A stretch of DNA of 64,000 nt from Rhizobium croatiense (GCF_019793465.1 NZ_JAILYJ010000001.1:372001-436000); one strand, 5' to 3'; positions 26,437-35,203 are shown, counted from the stretch's first letter. Translations and numbers: made by a program. Notes: generated from the letters alone by a model not told the origin.

Positions 26437-27735
26437 CTATGCCAACTGCTCGGCAAGGAATTCCTCGAAGCTCAATCCCAACGTCACCTCACGCGAAATC
26501 GCCCACTTTCGCAACATAAGGTCGTAACGCCTGCGCACATAGTCCTGATATTGGCCGGGCGAAAGCGAAGGAAGGTGGTGCACTTGCGGAATGAATTCGG
26601 CCGGCGTCTCTGCCCGGGACATGAGTTCCTGATGGAAATCGGAAAGAAGGATGATCGGATATTCGCTCTTGGCCGTGCAGATCTTGAGGATGGCCTCAAT
26701 GGCTTCGACAAAGCCGTCTGGTCTTGGCCCGAGCCAGGTGACAAGAGTGCGGGATTTTACGCGGTTGTGCGCGTCGGCAATCGTATAGCGGAGCTCCTCG
26801 GGCATAGTCTGCTCTCGCCTCAAAAACGCGAAAGCGTCGAAAGGCATTCTCATATTGAACAAGCTGCGCAAACGGGTGGTCGGAAAAACCATCTGGTGGG
26901 TCTCCGTGCAAAGGACTGGCTTGCTCGATATCCTGGCAATCTCGTTCGCCTGCGTAAGATTACTCTCGACAAAGATCTCGGCATCGCACTGCCGATAGAA
27001 GGCGGCCTTGAACCTTGCATGGGTGCCCCGCCGGCGACGCTCCGCCGCGCTCGGCAGATCGAGCATGATGAGCTTGCCGTAGTCGATCGCATTTGTACGA
27101 AGCCAGGTTTCGGTCAAGGACCTGTACTTTTCGAGCCGGCTGGTCACGAGATAGGCGATGAATCGCGTCGGTTTGTGAAGCGCCCGTGCATTTCTCAGGA
27201 AGGCTTCATAGGCCGGACCATCGTCATTTTCAGTATCGGTCGGGTCGAGGCAGAGCACTCCGTCAATGTCGATGCACGCCTTCGATAACAGGCCGTGATG
27301 CATGAAATTCCACTGGAAGAGCCTTGGCTGTTCGACGACCTCGAATATAAAGTCGACATCCTCGACGCTATCGCGCAGGCCATAGACCGCCGCGAAGACA
27401 AATTGAGCGCGTGTTTTGCATGCCATCAATTTGGCTTTGGCTTCCCGCATGGCGCCACCGGTATTGATGCTGTCGTCGAGGACAAGAACCTTTCGAACAT
27501 CCGATGCGCTCCTGAACGAAGCCGTATTCTTGGTTGCACCGAACGAATAAACGCGGCCTTCGATGAAACTGTCCAGGTCGGTCGTCGGTAGGTTGGCGAC
27601 AAGGCCGAGCATGTTGGCGGCCAGCAGGCCGCTGCGTGGAATACCGACGACCAGATCGATCTCGCGCGGCAGCATGTGCAACCCGTTGACGATGGCTTTG
27701 TGAAGATCCGATATCGAGCGATACTGCATCCGCAT
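26437..27735 (-). CDS. Phosphoribosyltransferase fused to a HAD-like domain
   Basis: The N-terminal 150 residues are a type I phosphoribosyltransferase: VVGIPRSGLLAANMLG for the pyrophosphate loop and VLVLDDSINTGGAM for the PRPP-binding motif. The next region begins CIDIDGVLCLDPTDTEND, a DxDG-type motif like the HAD nucleophile loop, and continues with FIAYLVTSRLEKYRSLTE, as in sugar-phosphate or phosphoribosyl HAD phosphatases. The C-terminal third (about 290-432) is unassigned. There is no signal peptide. The total is 432 residues. PRT-HAD fusions of this kind appear near polysaccharide genes, and a glycosyltransferase lies downstream. The substrate is unknown. Confidence 0.7.
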   Translation of the reverse strand: MRMQYRSISDLHKAIVNGLHMLPREIDLVVGIPRSGLLAANMLGLVANLPTTDLDSFIEGRVYSFGATKNTASFRSASDVRKVLVLDDSINTGGAMREAKAKLMACKTRAQFVFAAVYGLRDSVEDVDFIFEVVEQPRLFQWNFMHHGLLSKACIDIDGVLCLDPTDTENDDGPAYEAFLRNARALHKPTRFIAYLVTSRLEKYRSLTETWLRTNAIDYGKLIMLDLPSAAERRRRGTHARFKAAFYRQCDAEIFVESNLTQANEIARISSKPVLCTETHQMVFPTTRLRSLFNMRMPFDAFAFLRREQTMPEELRYTIADAHNRVKSRTLVTWLGPRPDGFVEAIEAILKICTAKSEYPIILLSDFHQELMSRAETPAEFIPQVHHLPSLSPGQYQDYVRRRYDLMLRKWAISREVTLGLSFEEFLAEQLA

Positions 27736-27768
27736 GCCGATGCCCCCGTTCAGGTCAGCTCCGGACCG

Positions 27769-29913
27769 TCATTTGCCGTTCTGTTCCAGAAAGAGATCGA
27801 CCTGAGCCTCCATCTTTTGCCGTGTTGGCGTGTCAAGTTTCTTGCCGATCGCCGCGCGCGCTTCATCGGCTCGATTGACGCCCAGCTTTTCGGCCAGCAC
27901 CCCATAATAATAGGCAAGCGGCACATCCGCCTTTCCCGTGAAGCTGCCTTTGTCGTAACCGAAGGCAAGATCGAGGTTGGCCAGTTCAAGGCCGCGATTG
28001 GCAGATAACTTGAAAAGGGAAAGCGCTCGATTTCGATCAGCAGGAAGTTTATCGGCGCCTTTCAGGTACAGCCTCGCGGCATAATAGGGGGCGTATTTGT
28101 TGCCCATGTCCGTTGCCTTGAGCAGGGTCTCCAAGCCACGTCCAAGGTCCTTTTTGGTGCCCTCTCCGCTGATATAGGCCTGACCCAGATTTGCCATGGC
28201 GTCGATCTGGCCAGTGTCGGCCGCCGCGATGTAAAGCGCTACCGCCTGCGAGGCATCCTGCTTTACACCCGTGCCCAGCCTGTAGCAGTCACCCAGCGCC
28301 GTGATAGCGTTCGCCCATCCGCTGGAAGCGGCAAGACGATACCAGAGAATGCCTTCTTCTGGCTCCTTCGAGACACCTTGGCCAAGAATATAGGCCGTGC
28401 CGACGTTCGTGCGTGCGCGCAGGTTGCCCATTTTTGCGGCCGCCATGTAGTAGGAGAGAGCCTGATCGTAGTCGACCTTCCGGCCGATCCCCATGCGTGC
28501 CATATAGCCGAGGTTGACGAGAGCCGCGCTATACTGATGACCGCCGGCGACTTTGTAGAAATACTCCGCCCAGTTGTATCGACCGGCGATCTCGAGAACG
28601 CGACCAAGCTGATATTGCAGCCGGGGATTGTTCTGGTCTGCTGCAAGCGCAAAGGCGCAGGCCCGCAACGCGTCGCGCACATTGACGAGACCATTACTGA
28701 CGCCGGGGACTTGTCGCTGCGGATCGTTCGGGTCAGCAGCGTAAAGATCGCATTCGGTCACAAGACTGCGCATCCCGCCCGCCGTCTCGGGCAGTAAACT
28801 CGGCCACATCCTGAACGTTTCGCTTACCGCTCGCTCGCCCGATTGCTGGAAGACGAACTCCTTAGCCTCGGAGTCGCCTGCGCTCGGCACCTGGCTGGCA
28901 ATGGATGAGGCGACAAGGCTTTCGCGGACATAAAGCCCGCGTTTCGAAAGGGCAGCAACCTGGACACGGCTCTTTTCTTCCGCCTCCGCCGCGTGCGCGC
29001 TTTGGGGAAAGATCTTTGCGAAGCGCTCGAAATCGGCAGGATCTGGACTATCCTTGATGAAGGTCCACAGCACCTCGTCAATATTAACCGGACTCGAGGT
29101 CTCGGTGGGCGGAACGACGGCTTCCGCGTTCAAGATTGCCGCCTGTGGCCGGAACACGAACCGCGTTTCGATCGAGCCGGTGATCCAAGGTATTTGGGCA
29201 TTGCCGGTCGCTTGCCTGACATCGCCGCGAACCGTTCGAAACGTGTCATAAACATCTAGGTTCGGTCGCTGCAGGGCATTGGCGAGCGCCGACGAATAGG
29301 GACTGTTCAGCCCGGTGCCATCATAGGCGACTTCACCGGCACTCGTTGCATAAGCTACCAAGACCTGCCCGCTTCCCGCCTCAGTATCTGCCAGCCCCTG
29401 ACGAAGGCCTTGGAAATTTGCAGCCGGATTGTTTCGGCATGCATCAAGAATGAAGAGCTTCAGCCCGACAGGATCGTTCTTGACGATATCGATGAGATCA
29501 TTGAGGACGAGTGCATCGGCGACGACCCGTTGCGCAGAGCTGGTATCGACGTCCACGGGCAATAGGAGATTGCGGCCACTGGCCTGCAAGGCGTGGCCGG
29601 CATAGTAGAAGACGGCAATATCGGCACCGACCAGATGCGTCCGAACGGTCTCTTTAAGGTCCTTGACCGCCTCTTTCTTCAGGTCGTAAAACAACAGCAC
29701 ATCGAAATTCAATTCGGTCAGGGTATTGGCGATCAGCTTGGCGTCATTCTGGGGATTGCTCAACGGCGCAAAAGGATAGTCACTATTGCCAATGACGATT
29801 GCCGCGCGCTTTTCTGCGTGAGCAGATCCCGTGAAGGCTTGACACGCGATCAGCAGGAATAAGCAGATAAGGAAACGTGGGACTCGCCCCTGCGCAGATG
29901 TGGAAACCATCAC
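27769..29913 (-). CDS. Caspase-like (C14) protein with Sel1 repeats, exported
   Basis: The 714-residue protein has a cleavable-type signal (hydrophobic FLICLFLLIACQAF, cleavage near AHA-E34). A caspase-like peptidase domain (about 34-260) carries both catalytic elements: FYYAGHA (His) and LFILDACRNNP (Cys). A linker follows, then six or more Sel1/TPR-like repeats (about 430-690) such as ALVNLGYMARMGIGRKVDYDQALSYYMAAA. Periplasmic caspase-Sel1 proteins are common in rhizobia and of unknown role. It lies 33 bp upstream of the phosphoribosyltransferase gene and may share its transcript. Confidence 0.85.
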   Translation of the reverse strand: MMVSTSAQGRVPRFLICLFLLIACQAFTGSAHAEKRAAIVIGNSDYPFAPLSNPQNDAKLIANTLTELNFDVLLFYDLKKEAVKDLKETVRTHLVGADIAVFYYAGHALQASGRNLLLPVDVDTSSAQRVVADALVLNDLIDIVKNDPVGLKLFILDACRNNPAANFQGLRQGLADTEAGSGQVLVAYATSAGEVAYDGTGLNSPYSSALANALQRPNLDVYDTFRTVRGDVRQATGNAQIPWITGSIETRFVFRPQAAILNAEAVVPPTETSSPVNIDEVLWTFIKDSPDPADFERFAKIFPQSAHAAEAEEKSRVQVAALSKRGLYVRESLVASSIASQVPSAGDSEAKEFVFQQSGERAVSETFRMWPSLLPETAGGMRSLVTECDLYAADPNDPQRQVPGVSNGLVNVRDALRACAFALAADQNNPRLQYQLGRVLEIAGRYNWAEYFYKVAGGHQYSAALVNLGYMARMGIGRKVDYDQALSYYMAAAKMGNLRARTNVGTAYILGQGVSKEPEEGILWYRLAASSGWANAITALGDCYRLGTGVKQDASQAVALYIAAADTGQIDAMANLGQAYISGEGTKKDLGRGLETLLKATDMGNKYAPYYAARLYLKGADKLPADRNRALSLFKLSANRGLELANLDLAFGYDKGSFTGKADVPLAYYYGVLAEKLGVNRADEARAAIGKKLDTPTRQKMEAQVDLFLEQNGK

Positions 29914-30497
29914 TATCGCTCCAATGAGAAGACCATGCCCGAAACCATCGGTGCAAAGCCTGAGTGTTGCTTATCTGCCTGCCACTCCCGCGATCGAGAA
30001 TTCGAAGTGTATTAGCCCCCGGATAATCTCAGCCAGTCTACCTATTTACACACCAAGCGGTAGCCGTTCTGCAATACAAATCGCAGACCGGCATCGAACG
30101 AACCTCAACGGGCGGAAACGCAGTAGCGGCGGTGGTAAGGACAAATGGAGGACGTCGATGCCATCGCAACAAGAGCGCGGCCGCAGAATATACGACATCT
30201 CGGAAGCCCGCATCGAACGCGTGGTCCGTGAAAACCGGGGGTTCATCCGCGTGCTGTGCAATTTTTGATTCCCGCCTTAGCGATTTCGATGACTTATTTT
30301 GAAAAAGTGGAATATTAGAGGCGTCGACAACGTCAGGGCGTTTGAGAAACCTCATCGCTATCACTTCGGTAAGGCCTGCGCGAGGTCCAGCACAATGCCG
30401 CGATCTTCGACATCAACGAGAAGCAGCGAGCGAAATTGTCTTCATCTCATTATCCTCGATTGCCTCCGCTTGCGCCGCCGTCAGAACGGCGGCGGCG
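29914..30497 (+). other. 584-bp region without a supported gene
   Basis: It lies between the divergent end of the caspase gene and the DUF3861 gene. Open frames exist on both strands (for example 30038-30364 minus), but none has a ribosome site plus a recognisable family. A direct reading finds no tRNA, no clear terminator and no transposase remnant. It should contain the promoter of the caspase gene near 29914-29990. Confidence 0.4.
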
Positions 30498-30773
30498 TCA
30501 GCGTTTCAGGGATTTCATGAAGCTGCCGATATGCGGGAACAGTTCTTTGAAAGGCGTATCCGCTCGGTGTCTCATGAGAACCTCTGTGAAGAGCTTCAAT
30601 CCGACGGTGAACTCTGCTGCCTCATCGTCGGGCAGCAGCTGCTTTTGACGCACTGCCGAGAGGATTTTGAACAGATCGTCGTGGTTGGTGGTGTGGAAAA
30701 CAAGAGCTTCGTCGTCAGCCGAACGGACGTCGCCCTCCAGCCGCTCCACCGTGACCCGGTAAGTGTGAGCCAT
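30498..30773 (-). CDS. DUF3861 family protein
   Basis: The 91-residue protein matches DUF3861: it starts MAHTYRVTVERLEG, has FHTTNHDDLFKIL in the middle, and ends with VGLKLFTEVLMRHRADTPFKEL and FMKSLKR. The function of this family is not established. It begins 10 bp after the stop of the alcohol dehydrogenase gene on the same strand, so it is probably co-transcribed and under the operator at 31932-31963. Confidence 0.82.
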   Translation of the reverse strand: MAHTYRVTVERLEGDVRSADDEALVFHTTNHDDLFKILSAVRQKQLLPDDEAAEFTVGLKLFTEVLMRHRADTPFKELFPHIGSFMKSLKR

Positions 30774-30783
30774 TGGCGTTTAT

Positions 30784-31890
30784 CTACAATTCGATGGCGT
30801 AGTAGGTGAACCCGCCCTCGTCCTTGCCGACGCCGGAGATGGCATCATTGATCTTCTCCAACGGCCACACCATTGGCGACATGACCGACATGTCGATGAT
30901 ACCAGCCTCGACCATGGCAGCGATTTCCATGCCTTCAGCGGCGGTGAACCAGACCGAGCCGATCAGTTCCATCTGCTCGTCCATCCACCATTTGACGTCG
31001 ACGGGCAAAGCTCCGGACGTTCCGCCGATGTTGACGATGCGACCACCCCGTTTGACGCCGCCCATGGCGTCCAGCATGGAATCCAAGGGGGCCTTTGCGC
31101 CGAGCGTATCGAGCATGAGGTCGGCGCCGCTTCCGTTGGTCTGCTCTTTGACGAAGCTTCCCGACGATCCATTGACATTCGAAAAAGTGACGATCCGGTC
31201 GGGAGCGATCGCCTTAAGCCGCTTAAGCAGCGTCTCGCCCCTAGCGACGGCATAGATTTTTGCGACGCCCATGGCCAGCGCGAAGAGCGTGGCCCCCAGC
31301 CCTAGAGTGCCGGTCGCACCGTTGATGATCAGGCTCTTGCCCATCAGCGGCCCGCATTTCTTGAGGGCGGCGTAGGAGGTGCCAAGATAACCAACGCGAG
31401 AGCCTTGGACGAAACTCATCTTGTCCGGGATCTTGATAACCTGCGCCTGCGGGGCGAGCATGAATTCGCCGAAGCCACCGTAAGGATAGCGCGCGAACAT
31501 CTCCAGGCTTTTCTGATTGTAGCCGAAGTAGCCGCCGAGGGTCCAATGTTCGCAAGCCTGCGGCTTGCCCGACGAACAATGGTGGCAAGCGCCGCAGAAT
31601 CGACCGGGGTTCACATACACCCTGTCGCCCGGCTTGACGTTGACGACCTGGGGGCCGACCTCATGGACGATCCCGCTCGGATCGAGTCCATGGATTGCCG
31701 GGCGTGGCGGGAGCGGCATCTGCGGATACCAGGTCTCCCAGTTGGCCAGGACGTTTGCCAAATTCGGGACCATTCCGCAGGCTTTCACGCGGACGACGAC
31801 ATCGCTTCCGGTCGCCTTCGGCCGCTCGACTTCGTCAATCCTCATCGGTTGACCAACGGCATGCAAGCGCGCAGCACGCATCATTTCCAT
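30784..31890 (-). CDS. Zinc-dependent medium-chain alcohol dehydrogenase
   Basis: The 368-residue MDR protein oxidises an alcohol or reduces an aldehyde with NAD(P). It shows the structural-zinc segment NPGRFCGACHHCSSGKPQAC (four Cys), HGLDPSGIVHEVG for the catalytic-zinc His region, and a Rossmann motif at NGATGTLGLGA. The usual first catalytic Cys is replaced in the segment KACGMVPNLAN, where most members read CxxH or CHSD, so the catalytic-zinc site may be atypical. The start at 31890 follows GGGAGGG by 8 bases. It is divergent from doxX, sharing a tandem operator, and precedes DUF3861. The substrate is not predictable. Confidence 0.82.
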   Translation of the reverse strand: MEMMRAARLHAVGQPMRIDEVERPKATGSDVVVRVKACGMVPNLANVLANWETWYPQMPLPPRPAIHGLDPSGIVHEVGPQVVNVKPGDRVYVNPGRFCGACHHCSSGKPQACEHWTLGGYFGYNQKSLEMFARYPYGGFGEFMLAPQAQVIKIPDKMSFVQGSRVGYLGTSYAALKKCGPLMGKSLIINGATGTLGLGATLFALAMGVAKIYAVARGETLLKRLKAIAPDRIVTFSNVNGSSGSFVKEQTNGSGADLMLDTLGAKAPLDSMLDAMGGVKRGGRIVNIGGTSGALPVDVKWWMDEQMELIGSVWFTAAEGMEIAAMVEAGIIDMSVMSPMVWPLEKINDAISGVGKDEGGFTYYAIEL

Positions 31891-31931
31891 AAGCTTTACC
31901 CTCCCAAACTCAGAGATCGAGTCGTATTGAC

Positions 31932-31963
31932 ATCCTATTTGGATTGTGAATACCGTTTAGTAT
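31932..31963. promoter_or_regulatory. Tandem operator A (two ATAC-N6-GTAT-like sites, 18 bp apart)
   Basis: Two 14-bp elements, ATCCTATTTGGATT (31932-31945) and ATACCGTTTAGTAT (31950-31963), start exactly 18 bp apart with GTGA between them. The second is an inverted repeat with arms ATAC/GTAT. On the plus strand TTGACA (31927-31932) lies 17 bp before the second element, so the sites cover the doxX-tetR promoter. They also lie 42 bp upstream of the divergent dehydrogenase ATG. Three further copies of this arrangement exist in the window. Confidence 0.72.
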
Positions 31964-32033
31964 CTGAAAAAGCAAGCGGGGATTGCCAATTATCCTCGCG
32001 GACCCGGCTAGAGGCCGGCGTCAAGGAGGAGAC

Positions 32034-32384
32034 ATGGACTTCGTGTTGGTTGACTGGCTCCGCATTCTTTGCGGCGCCTGGCTTGTTCCCCATCTCATCG
32101 GCAAGGGACTGCATTATGAGAAGGCCGGTGGAACGTTCGAGGCGGCAGGCTTCAGGCCCGGCAAGCTGTTCGTCGGGCTCACCATGGTTGCGGAAGCTTG
32201 CGCGGCCGTGGGGCTGATTTTCTCGATATACCCCCGGATTGCAGCCCTTTTCGGTGCTCTGGTGCTGCTTGGCGCGGGCTACGCAGTTGTGAAAATCAAC
32301 GGCAAGAATTGGCGCTGGCAGAAGATGGGTCCCGAGTACCCGATTTTCTGGGCACTCGTTTGTCTTCTAACGGCTCTTGTGTGA
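32034..32384 (+). CDS. DoxX-like small membrane protein
   Basis: The ATG at 32034, preceded by AAGGAGGAG, gives 116 residues; the upstream frame is ignored. It has four hydrophobic segments (about 4-22, 42-62, 68-88, 98-115) and the DoxX-type pattern RILCGAWLVPHLIGKGLHYEK with FVGLTMVAEACAAVGL. DoxX proteins are membrane proteins linked to quinone or thiosulfate oxidation and oxidative stress; the role here is unknown. It is followed by a tetR gene 56 bp downstream and preceded by operator A. Confidence 0.72.
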   Translation: MDFVLVDWLRILCGAWLVPHLIGKGLHYEKAGGTFEAAGFRPGKLFVGLTMVAEACAAVGLIFSIYPRIAALFGALVLLGAGYAVVKINGKNWRWQKMGPEYPIFWALVCLLTALV

Positions 32385-32440
32385 CGACCTCATTTTGAGG
32401 TACGCCTCGGTGTCTGGATACGCACGAAACGGATTTGCGA

Positions 32441-33058
32441 ATGGCACGGCTGACACGTGAGCAAAGTCAGGCTCGCACAAAGGAAAAGCTTTTGGCGTCC
32501 GCTTACGAAGTCATGGCACGCTACGGCTATGCCGGGGCTTCGATCGAACGCATCGCCGAAGAGGCGGGCTACTCGAAGGGGGCGTTTTATTCAAATTTTG
32601 CCAACAAGGAAGATATCTTCCTGCAACTCCTTGCCGGTAACGCGGGTGGCGACGTCGTTCAGCTGACCGAGCTCCTCGGAAAACACGATGACCCAATGGG
32701 ACTGATCGATGTCTTGGCAGGGTGGGCAAACGATCGCGGCGACGATCGCCGATGGGGCATGCTGGCGATAGAGCTTCTTCGGATGGCCCAACATGACCAC
32801 ACGCTCGGAGACCGGCATATAAAACTATTCAGGGATCAGTGGGAAGGCGTCGGCAAGATCCTTATCGACAAGCTGAACCTTGTTCTGCAGCCGCCGGCGA
32901 GCCCATTTTATATCGGCGGTATCGTGCTCGAGCTGACTTATGGCGGTATTTCGAGCTTCCTCAAGGACGGCGCACCTGGGGACATGGTCCGGGTCGTGCT
33001 GAGGGAAATGTACCGGTCCTCACGCGCGTCGACGCCCGCCAAAGCGGCTACAGTATAA
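32441..33058 (+). CDS. TetR family transcriptional regulator
   Basis: The 205-residue protein has an N-terminal helix-turn-helix (about 10-55): LLASAYEVMARYGYAGASI then ERIAEEAGYSKGAFYSNFANKEDIF, the canonical TetR DNA-binding block. The ligand domain is divergent, as usual. The ATG at 32441 is preferred to the TTG at 32435. It is the only regulator adjacent to the operator-linked genes, lies in the doxX unit behind operator A and is therefore the best candidate for the factor binding operators A-D, including its own. TetR proteins typically repress and are released by a pathway ligand. The regulon assignment is inference. Confidence 0.9.
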   Translation: MARLTREQSQARTKEKLLASAYEVMARYGYAGASIERIAEEAGYSKGAFYSNFANKEDIFLQLLAGNAGGDVVQLTELLGKHDDPMGLIDVLAGWANDRGDDRRWGMLAIELLRMAQHDHTLGDRHIKLFRDQWEGVGKILIDKLNLVLQPPASPFYIGGIVLELTYGGISSFLKDGAPGDMVRVVLREMYRSSRASTPAKAATV

Positions 33059-33090
33059 CCAAAATCATCCGCCATCTGATCATGTGAAGT

Positions 33091-33115
33091 GCGCGCCGCG
33101 GCCGGGCGCGCTCTT
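33091..33115 (+). terminator. Possible weak terminator after tetR
   Basis: GCGCGCC (33091-33097) can pair with GGCGCGC (33105-33111), followed by a short CTCTTG instead of a real T run. It lies 33 bp after the tetR stop. Confidence 0.3.
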
Positions 33116-33229
33116 GAGCATGAGCAACAGCTCGGCCCATGTCGAAAGGACTTGCCAAACGCGCGAAAGCAAATCTTTCCGCGCAAATCGGCTTGACATC
33201 GTAAAACTCAAAGACTAGCTTTCATCCAG

Positions 33230-33261
33230 AAACTGCTTGGTATGTGAAAACCGAATGGTAT
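33230..33261. promoter_or_regulatory. Tandem operator B
   Basis: AAACTGCTTGGTAT (33230-33243) and AAACCGAATGGTAT (33248-33261) start 18 bp apart and are separated by GTGA, the same spacer as in operator A. It lies just downstream of the candidate -10 box (33216-33221) and 163 bp before the membrane protein ATG at 33425. The left half-sites are AAAC rather than ATAC. Confidence 0.62.
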
Positions 33262-33424
33262 TTTGGCCGGGAACGGCGACCGCTGTTGAGGAGCATGCGG
33301 GTTATGGGGGTATCATGGACAAAGTCATAATCGTGACGACCTGTCGAAGTGCACGAGCCGCAGGATAAGACACCTCGTGCGCGTCAGCGGCACGTCGTGG
33401 ATTGGCAATTCGGAAAATCACTAC

Positions 33425-34279
33425 ATGCTTGGATTTGGCAACTCCCCTCAGGAGACGCTGGTCGCGTCCCTGCTCGTCATGGCGCTTGTTGGCTTTTTTG
33501 TATCGGGCCTGATGCGTTGGCGCGGCTTGGCGCGGCTGACCGACCTCCTGATGCCCGCAGCATTGCTGGCAGCCTATTGGCTCACCTACAACAAAGTTCC
33601 GACGTTTCCGCCCGTCGGTGCGATCAATAAGGTATTTTACGTGATCGTTGTCGGAACGGCGATCGGCTTCGCCGCCGAGATAGCGGCCCCACGCGCGGTG
33701 CGCCTTCTCGCGCTTCTGCAGCCGGTCGCGGTCGCATTCTATATCGGTTCGCCGCGATTGGGGACAGCGTCCTGGGAAGCGGCGCTCGCCGCGGTCGCCG
33801 GAATGGCGATCATGGGGATGGTCATGTGGCGCGGAGCAACAGGCGCAGAGGACGACGTGAAGCGAGGCGGCGTCGTTGCCGTACTTGCTACCGGCTTTGC
33901 ACCGATTGCCCTTCTCGGCGCCTCATCTTCCTCGTTTCAGCTCTGCCTGATGTTTGCGACTGGATGCTGCGGAATTCTGATTGTTCACGCAGCAAAGCCG
34001 GCCTTCCGTTTTGGCGGCGCCTCGTCCCTCGGCGCCTTGGGCGGCCTCATCGCCATCGCCGATACCGTCGTGCTGATCACGCGCAAAGCCGATCTCATCG
34101 CACTTGCGGTACTCGCTCTCTGCACTGTGCTGCCGGCGCTCTCGGAACGCATCTGCCTGAAGCTCGGCCTTTCTCGGCCGTTTCCACGCCTTTTCGTCCA
34201 TATCGCCTTGGCTGCACTGCCGGCTGCAGCGGCGTTTGCCGTCGCGTTCGTCGATTATGGATCGAGCTTTCCAGTTTAA
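33425..34279 (+). CDS. Multi-pass membrane protein of unknown function
   Basis: The frame opens at 33377, but the ATG at 33425 (MLGFGNSPQETLVAS) gives a cleaner N-terminus and 284 residues. About nine hydrophobic segments of 18-22 residues are visible, for example LVASLLVMALVGFFVSGLM, GGVVAVLATGFAPIALLGA and FVHIALAALPAAAAFAVAF. No family motif is recognised. It lies 13 bp upstream of the yceI gene and downstream of operator B, so it is probably a member of the TetR regulon. A tripartite-tricarboxylate or integral-membrane transporter component is one alternative. Confidence 0.7.
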   Translation: MLGFGNSPQETLVASLLVMALVGFFVSGLMRWRGLARLTDLLMPAALLAAYWLTYNKVPTFPPVGAINKVFYVIVVGTAIGFAAEIAAPRAVRLLALLQPVAVAFYIGSPRLGTASWEAALAAVAGMAIMGMVMWRGATGAEDDVKRGGVVAVLATGFAPIALLGASSSSFQLCLMFATGCCGILIVHAAKPAFRFGGASSLGALGGLIAIADTVVLITRKADLIALAVLALCTVLPALSERICLKLGLSRPFPRLFVHIALAALPAAAAFAVAFVDYGSSFPV

Positions 34280-34292
34280 CGTGAGGAGGAGA

Positions 34293-34883
34293 ATGAAAAT
34301 GAAATACCGACTAGCAGCATTGTTACTTTCGATGACGACGCTCGCCGGCGCGGTGTCGCCCGCCTCGGCCGCGAAATTCGACATCGATCCGGTGCATTCG
34401 GGTATTGCGTTCTACATCGACCATCTTGGCTTCTCAAAGGTGATCGGTGTCGCGCAAGAGTTCTCCGGCACGTTCGATTTCGACGCTTCCAAGCCGGACG
34501 CCAGCAGTCTCGATGTCAAGGTCACCGTTGCGTCGATCTCGACGAATAACAAACAGCGTGATGGCGACATCCAGGGCGCCGCCTGGTTCAATGCCACGGA
34601 ATTTCCGGACATCACCTTTGTCGGCAAGGAGTTCAAAAAGACAACCGACAACACCGGCCAGGTCGTCGGGGACCTGACGATAGCGGGAGTGACGAAACCC
34701 ACGACCTTGGACGTCACGTTCAACAAGGAAGGGCAGAACCCTTGGGATAAGAGCCACGTTGTCGGTTTCAGCGCCACGACCAAAGTCAAACGCAGCGATT
34801 TCGGCATGAAAGCGGCGCTCGGCATGATCGGCGATGAGGTCGATCTCGTGATCCAAGTGGAAGGCCGCGAACACAAGGGGTGA
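34293..34883 (+). CDS. YceI family periplasmic lipid-binding protein
   Basis: YceI proteins are periplasmic lipocalin-like proteins binding isoprenoid or amide lipids. The ATG at 34293, after GAGGAGGA, gives 196 residues with a signal peptide (RLAALLLSMTTLAGAVSPASA, cleavage before AKFDIDPVHSG). The mature part has the family motifs DIDPVHSGIAFYIDHLGFSKV, TVASISTNNKQRDGDIQGAAWF, FPDITFVGKEF and the C-terminal RSDFGMKAALGMIGDEVDL. It is co-transcribed with the membrane protein and ends before a strong terminator. Confidence 0.92.
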   Translation: MKMKYRLAALLLSMTTLAGAVSPASAAKFDIDPVHSGIAFYIDHLGFSKVIGVAQEFSGTFDFDASKPDASSLDVKVTVASISTNNKQRDGDIQGAAWFNATEFPDITFVGKEFKKTTDNTGQVVGDLTIAGVTKPTTLDVTFNKEGQNPWDKSHVVGFSATTKVKRSDFGMKAALGMIGDEVDLVIQVEGREHKG

Positions 34884-34912
34884 TACGAGACCGTCAGGTC
34901 GCCTCCCGAAAC

Positions 34913-34946
34913 GGCGCCGTCGTGTTATCGCGACGGCGCCATTTTT
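34913..34946 (+). terminator. Rho-independent terminator after yceI
   Basis: A 10-bp perfect stem (34913-34922 with 34931-34940, GGCGCCGTCG against CGACGGCGCC) has an 8-base loop and is followed by ATTTTTG. It lies 29 bp after the yceI stop. Confidence 0.85.
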
Positions 34947-35130
34947 GTTCAGGATGCCTCAGGCTGCTCTCGGCCGGCTCCGCCGAGCCGGCGGTCGCAT
35001 CCGCTACTCCGTCACCGACAGCGGTGCGGATTTGGCGATTAGCCCCTTGATTTCCATCGCCGTTTCGCTGAGCGCTGTGAAGGTTCGTGAGGTAAGCCCG
35101 AGCGATCCGCAATCGTTCGAAGCATCTCAG

Positions 35131-35162
35131 ATACTTTTTAGTATGCAGATGCTATTTGGTAT
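35131..35162. promoter_or_regulatory. Tandem operator C
   Basis: ATACTTTTTAGTAT (35131-35144, ATAC/GTAT arms) and ATGCTATTTGGTAT (35149-35162) start 18 bp apart with GCAG between them. The site ends 41 bp before the formaldehyde dehydrogenase ATG. A TTCGAA (35116-35121) 17 bp before TAGTAT (35139-35144) could be the promoter, which the first element overlaps. Confidence 0.72.
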
Positions 35163-35203
35163 GTTAACGAAGATCCCGTGCTGCTGACGAAAGGAAATTC
35201 TAA

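Larger units (their letters stand above)
33059..33424 (+). other. 366-bp intergenic region with operator B
   Basis: It contains a weak hairpin after tetR, a candidate promoter with TTGACA (33193-33198) and TAGCTT (33216-33221) spaced 17 bp, and operator B at 33230-33261. A 17-codon frame (33315-33368) starting MDKVIIVTTC resembles a thiolase N-terminus and ends at once. No other gene is supported. Confidence 0.5.
34884..35203 (+). other. 320-bp intergenic region with terminator and operator C
   Basis: It holds the yceI terminator (34913-34946) and operator C (35131-35162) with the adhC promoter. A frame at 34945-35187 has no recognisable family. Nothing else is supported. Confidence 0.5.

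Noticed and set aside
30038..30364. A 108-residue minus-strand gene before the caspase gene.
   Set aside because: No ribosome site, no recognisable family, and the frame is typical of random GC-rich DNA.
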